From: an uncultured bacterium
GTDB lineage: Bacteria > Cyanobacteriota > Vampirovibrionia > Gastranaerophilales > Gastranaerophilaceae
Direction: 5' to 3'
NCBI GenBank assembly: GCA_902761735.1
Contig: CACWLL010000007.1
Location: forward strand, 1-64,000
DNA length: 64,000 bases
Below are positions 59,796-64,000 of this stretch, one piece after another (the stretch's first letter is position 1; each line of letters starts with the position of its first letter). The position numbers and the translations under genes are program-made. The notes under the pieces are model-generated. The model had not been told where the DNA came from and did no database searches. It saw only the letters and a program-made list of their open reading frames with translations.

Positions 59796-62700
59796 ATTCT
59801 TCAATCATTGCCATATATCTTGCTATATTACGTGATTTTTGACTGTTTAACGATTTTATAATCGTCTTTTTATGGTTTACTTCAGAATTTTCCGGTAAGC
59901 TTCCATTCACATTTGCGACAATTTTATTGTCTTTTTTATCTATTATCTTGTTATCTTTCATTACACTTTTTTCAACTTTTTTATTATCTTTTGACCCTAA
60001 TGCCCATCTGAAACCTGCAGTAAGGGCGACACCGTTTCTTCCGCCATTACGTACCATTGCCTGAGCATAGCCGCTAAATTTTTCGCCAATGTGTTTTTGT
60101 ACACCAACACCGTATTCTACGTACGGTTTTGTATATGTATTCGGAAGTTTTACTCCGTTTGCCGTTACGTGGGAATTATTCATTACATTCCATACCATAC
60201 CGACATTAAAATATGGCTGCCAGCCGTGGTTTAAGTTTGCTATAAATCTTATTGTCGGATTTATTTGGATTGTATGCAAAGGATCTGAATTTATTCTTAC
60301 TCCTGCTGCGTTTGTATAATCTAAAGTTTTTACCATTGAATAATTCAACATTAAGTTTGGCTGAATTACAAATTTTCCTTCTTTAAATTCAAAGTTATAT
60401 CCGGTTTTGCTTGCTATACCGCCCATTATGCTTGTCATTTCATCTTTACCGTACATCGTATTAGCTTGTGCAAATCCTGCACCTGCTTGGGCTGTTATCG
60501 CGGTAAAGAAATTGTTCTTATAAAATGTTTCGGTTACACCAAGCATTCCGCCGTTTGTAGTCATATCTACGTCGTTATAGTCGATTGATGAACCGTTATA
60601 ACCAATGTACAATGTTCCGACATTTGTCCAGCCGTTTCTCAGTTTTCTAAATTCGCTATCACCGCCGATTATTGTCCCATATGATATCATATCGACTTTC
60701 GGTCCGTCGTGTAAATTCAATTTTTCAAAAGATGTATACGGTTTTACCCATATTGCTTTGTTTGTATGGTCAAGGTCTAATTCTTTATTTAGGTCAATGT
60801 TGTTATTAAAATCAGTAGATAATGCAATTTCATCTCCCTTTATTTTACCTATTCTGACATGTTCCGGTAACGTCGTAAACGAATATGCGTGTTCAAACGC
60901 GTAATTGAACCCATAGTTCATTGTAGTCTGAGCTGACGCTTGCGTTGCTACAGGAGAAGATAAAACCGCAGGGTTAAAGCCGTCAGATGCATTCTTTGAA
61001 CCTATTCCGTGTCTGGCAAATGAAAAATATCCCGCATCGCCTATTTTATCGTAAGATACGTCATACAAATAAATCGGTGAATATGCCAGTTCTTCACTTC
61101 CACTGTATGATACCGCACCGGCTAAATCTTTGTTTTCCGTAAACAATAATTTTAAACATGGTTCTGTTGTCGGGGAAAGAAGATTTATTTTCTCTACATT
61201 GATACTCCCTCCGTTTACGGTAGCTGTCGCAGCAGAAATTGTATCCATCTTCTGACTTGCTAAATCCGCATCGACGTTCATTTTTACTAAGCCGTTCAGC
61301 TTTACATCCCCAAACGCAAGAGTTCCTATAGAGGCATTTGCTATATTTAGTGAAGTTGTATCATTGAATGTCGGATTTAGTCTGTTTAAGGAATCTTCAT
61401 TTTTTATGTTTACAACGTTGTTGCCGTTAAAGGTTAAATTCAATCCGGAGAGTTTTGAATTTTCTGCCAAATTCAAGACTGTGTCATTTGCAGTAACGTG
61501 CGGAACAAGAACTTTTGCATTGTCAGTCAAATCGATTGTGCCATCGTGAATGTTAAGTGTTGAAGTGTCGGATCCTGAAATTGTGCTATCCAAAGTAACT
61601 TCATCAATGCCGTCAATATTAATTTTAGAGTTTGCTCCTAATGCGTTAATATTATCAGAAATAGTTGAATTTCCTTTAATATCTATATCCCCTGATGTTG
61701 AAACTCCGTTGTTTGTCCCATCTAAAACAACATTATCTAAAATAACTTTTACATTATCGGTTGCACTACCGGAAACCAAACCGTTTGCTCCTGTTATTTC
61801 AACATTTTTTAGAGTTAATGTAGTGTCGTTGTTATTAAGTTCAAACCCTTTATGCTCGTCAAAATCTACAGTCGAACGTGCTGTGTCATCCGCAACACCT
61901 TGAACTGTCAAAATACCGTTTGCTGTTGTCCCTATATCCTCTTTTACGGTGTAGGTGTCGTCACTGGAGCTTGCGCTAAATGTTCTATCCTCTGTTGTAT
62001 CCAAATTGTTGATTGCTTTCAGTGTATCTACAGTACCTAAATCTGTCGTTGTGTTAACAGAGGTAACAAGAACACCAAGACTGTCATCTGTTGTTGAAGT
62101 TGTATCAAGCTTCAATTTGCCCAATACAGTTGTTGTATGTTTAAGTTCATTAAAATTATCATTCCAGCTAACATCTTTGGTAAGTCCGACAATTTCTGTC
62201 GTAGATGTTTCACTTATAACTTTTTCACTACCGTCTGCATATTCAGCATCAAGTGCAAGTTTTAAGTTATTATTACCCTCGGTATTTTTCAGAATTTGAA
62301 CTTTTAACTGTCTGTCAATAAAATCACCTAAACTGTCACTTATAAAATTAAGACCTTTTATTGTTACTGTTCCGTTCGCCGTATCATCTGTTGTGGTAAT
62401 AGTATCTGCGACTACGGTGGTGCCATCTAATTTAACGTCAAATTTCCAGCTCGTATTGTCATTTGAAGTTAGTGTTTTCATCACATAATCGTGAATTACT
62501 CCGTCAGTTGTTTCTATAGTAGTATTGTCTGCCAATACGTTTGCATTTTTAATATCATTATACAAGTACATTGTACCCGTACTATCACCTTTTATATTGA
62601 CATTATAACCTTCTGTTCCGTTAATATTGTCATAAAGATAAAATTTACCACCGTTCATCTGCTCTAAATTCAGTGTCGTATTACTCTCCATATATATAGA

Positions 62701-64000
62701 CTGATAATCTTTTTCTCCGTTATTAACTTGAACATAGTTATCCTTAATAAGAACGTTTCCGTTATTTTTTTCTAAAGAGCCATCTGCGATTATATTCAGG
62801 TCTGATGTTTGATATATTGCACCGCCTTGTGCAATAGCTCCTTCTCCGTGAGCTTCTGCATAGTTACCTATTATGTTTATGTTTGTTATGCCTCCCTCAG
62901 GTATCCACATGTCATCATCCGTAATATTTAACGTTATACGGGGATCTTCAGTAACATAAGTACCGTTTGCTATATTTTGCATTAAATTAGCCCATTGGGA
63001 ATCATTGTATGTGGGAGTTTGTATAAATTCATGTAAGGTCAGTTTTTTGCCTTGGGCAAGAGCGTTTTCTATATTAGTTTTTTCTGATGTATACCAATAT
63101 GTTATGGTTGTACCATCAGATTTTTTTGCTTTATATGTCCATATAGTATAGTCATATCTTTTGTCCAAATTTGAAGCTATTATAGAATTATTTATAGCTC
63201 CGCCTAGAGCATTATTATTGTAACTGATTACATAATTGTTTTTTATATCGCCGACATCACAGAGAGGAGTTCCGTTTATAGCACCACCGGTTGTTTCACC
63301 CCAACCTTTAGCGTAATTATTTGATATTTCTTTGATGCTTCCGCCGGAAACACTTCCCCAAGACATTGCTCCGCCACGTGCAATGCCACCACCTACAATA
63401 TTTCCATTCTCATCATAATTTAGAGATTCAGTATAATTACCTGTAATAACACCATTAATTTCACTTATAGCTACCGAGTTAAAAGCTCCGCCACTTGCTT
63501 CACTTGCATAACTTATAGCATGATTGTTTTTTATATCACCAATCTTATTAAATCTGCCATTATATGCAACCCCACCATAGACAGATTGAAAACCTTCAGC
63601 GTAATTATCAGATATTTCTGCAACACTACCATCTAAAATATTTACAGAATAAAATGCTCCACCCGACGCATAACTACCTCCATCAACAATACCATTGTCA
63701 TTGTAATGTATAGATGTTGCGTAATTATTTTTTATTACACCAGTTACCTCTCCAAGAGTTACCGAATATAACGCACCACCATATGAACCATATGCTGAAC
63801 TGCTATAAGCAATAGTGTGATTGTTTATAATATCTCCAACGGTATCAAATTTTGTGCCACTGCCATTTCCTTGCATTACACCACCATAAGCAGAGCTCCA
63901 TCCTTCTGCATAGTTACCGGACATTTCCGTTACATTACCGCCTGCTACATTGACCCATTGTAATGCTCCTCCATATGCGTTGCCACCGCCAATAATTTTA
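59794..64000 (-). CDS. Autotransporter adhesin, 5' end outside the window
   Basis: The frame is open to the right edge, so the signal peptide is missing; about 1400 residues are visible. The N-terminal part consists of imperfect repeats of 96-99 residues (NNHTIAYSSSAYG..., NNHAISYASEASG...) built on I-x-N-N-Y-A and GGA motifs, then a Thr/Asp-rich beta-helical region. The C-terminal approximately 270 residues form an autotransporter beta-barrel (GVGVQKHIGEKFSGYAQAMV, GVALTAGFRWALG). Unlike classical autotransporters, which end at the last strand, 66 Lys-rich residues follow the barrel. It should display its passenger on the cell surface. Confidence 0.85.
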   Translation of the reverse strand, partial: KIIGGGNAYGGALQWVNVAGGNVTEMSGNYAEGWSSAYGGVMQGNGSGTKFDTVGDIINNHTIAYSSSAYGSYGGALYSVTLGEVTGVIKNNYATSIHYNDNGIVDGGSYASGGAFYSVNILDGSVAEISDNYAEGFQSVYGGVAYNGRFNKIGDIKNNHAISYASEASGGAFNSVAISEINGVITGNYTESLNYDENGNIVGGGIARGGAMSWGSVSGGSIKEISNNYAKGWGETTGGAINGTPLCDVGDIKNNYVISYNNNALGGAINNSIIASNLDKRYDYTIWTYKAKKSDGTTITYWYTSEKTNIENALAQGKKLTLHEFIQTPTYNDSQWANLMQNIANGTYVTEDPRITLNITDDDMWIPEGGITNINIIGNYAEAHGEGAIAQGGAIYQTSDLNIIADGSLEKNNGNVLIKDNYVQVNNGEKDYQSIYMESNTTLNLEQMNGGKFYLYDNINGTEGYNVNIKGDSTGTMYLYNDIKNANVLADNTTIETTDGVIHDYVMKTLTSNDNTSWKFDVKLDGTTVVADTITTTDDTANGTVTIKGLNFISDSLGDFIDRQLKVQILKNTEGNNNLKLALDAEYADGSEKVISETSTTEIVGLTKDVSWNDNFNELKHTTTVLGKLKLDTTSTTDDSLGVLVTSVNTTTDLGTVDTLKAINNLDTTEDRTFSASSSDDTYTVKEDIGTTANGILTVQGVADDTARSTVDFDEHKGFELNNNDTTLTLKNVEITGANGLVSGSATDNVKVILDNVVLDGTNNGVSTSGDIDIKGNSTISDNINALGANSKINIDGIDEVTLDSTISGSDTSTLNIHDGTIDLTDNAKVLVPHVTANDTVLNLAENSKLSGLNLTFNGNNVVNIKNEDSLNRLNPTFNDTTSLNIANASIGTLAFGDVKLNGLVKMNVDADLASQKMDTISAATATVNGGSINVEKINLLSPTTEPCLKLLFTENKDLAGAVSYSGSEELAYSPIYLYDVSYDKIGDAGYFSFARHGIGSKNASDGFNPAVLSSPVATQASAQTTMNYGFNYAFEHAYSFTTLPEHVRIGKIKGDEIALSTDFNNNIDLNKELDLDHTNKAIWVKPYTSFEKLNLHDGPKVDMISYGTIIGGDSEFRKLRNGWTNVGTLYIGYNGSSIDYNDVDMTTNGGMLGVTETFYKNNFFTAITAQAGAGFAQANTMYGKDEMTSIMGGIASKTGYNFEFKEGKFVIQPNLMLNYSMVKTLDYTNAAGVRINSDPLHTIQINPTIRFIANLNHGWQPYFNVGMVWNVMNNSHVTANGVKLPNTYTKPYVEYGVGVQKHIGEKFSGYAQAMVRNGGRNGVALTAGFRWALGSKDNKKVEKSVMKDNKIIDKKDNKIVANVNGSLPENSEVNHKKTIIKSLNSQKSRNIARYMAMIEE

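Overview
The window looks like a chromosome segment from a low-GC, anaerobic, diderm gut bacterium. The best fit is the non-photosynthetic cyanobacterial relatives (Melainabacteria/Vampirovibrionia, order Gastranaerophilales). This is inferred from recalled family resemblance: a protein starting MGLAASQARLLS, a filamentous LktA-like adhesin, several Lys-rich membrane proteins with an N-terminal 'FG' or 'FTG' tripeptide, reverse-type rubrerythrin, an autotransporter and a KdsC-like phosphatase. No rRNA or other decisive marker is present. Both ends cut a gene: a Y-family DNA polymerase on the left and an autotransporter on the right.

Layout. Positions 1-7.7 kb are accessory. They hold the polymerase tail, an AGOG-like HhH DNA glycosylase divergent from a protein that looks like two DnaB-type RecA folds without P-loops, a CheR-like methyltransferase, a membrane-anchored flavodoxin, a coiled-coil membrane protein, several families of intergenic repeats, and a tRNA-Leu(UAG) flanked by partial copies of its own ends. 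Positions 7.7-16.7 kb carry an orphan OppD-type ATPase, the 803-residue MGLAASQAR protein, a second CheR-like protein, two sugar ABC permeases, a TPR protein, a PfkB kinase and tRNA-Leu(CAG). Positions 16.9-25 kb hold a minus-strand run: a GH13 glucosidase-like enzyme tightly coupled to two large clade-type membrane proteins, then uppP, queD, kdsC and pnuC. Positions 25-41.5 kb are mostly housekeeping: YibE/F, YjbQ, obg, tsaD, mutS2, NIF3, coaBC, gmk, tuf, a radical SAM protein, cdd, maf and rubrerythrin. Positions 41.6-50 kb carry the 1172-residue adhesin, then an oxidoreductase-pgsA-trmL-nnrD operon and anmK. Positions 50-59 kb hold a tandem WYL regulator pair, argS, an AMIN-like envelope protein, wecB, a glutaredoxin overlapping a hybrid-cluster-protein homologue that has lost its cluster ligands, and rpsL-rpsG. 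Positions 59.4-64 kb hold a TRL-like secreted protein and the autotransporter.

Two threads run through the window. First, at least seven genes have a TATAAT or TAAAAT hexamer exactly six bases before the start ATG and no Shine-Dalgarno sequence. This is the geometry of leaderless mRNAs, and it sits alongside ordinary SD-led genes. Second, several catalytic folds have lost their catalytic or cofactor residues (the HCP-like and DnaB-like proteins), suggesting repurposed pseudoenzymes. The best candidates for something undescribed are the cluster-less HCP paired with glutaredoxin, the P-loop-less double DnaB-like protein opposite a DNA glycosylase, and the GH13/membrane-protein operon.
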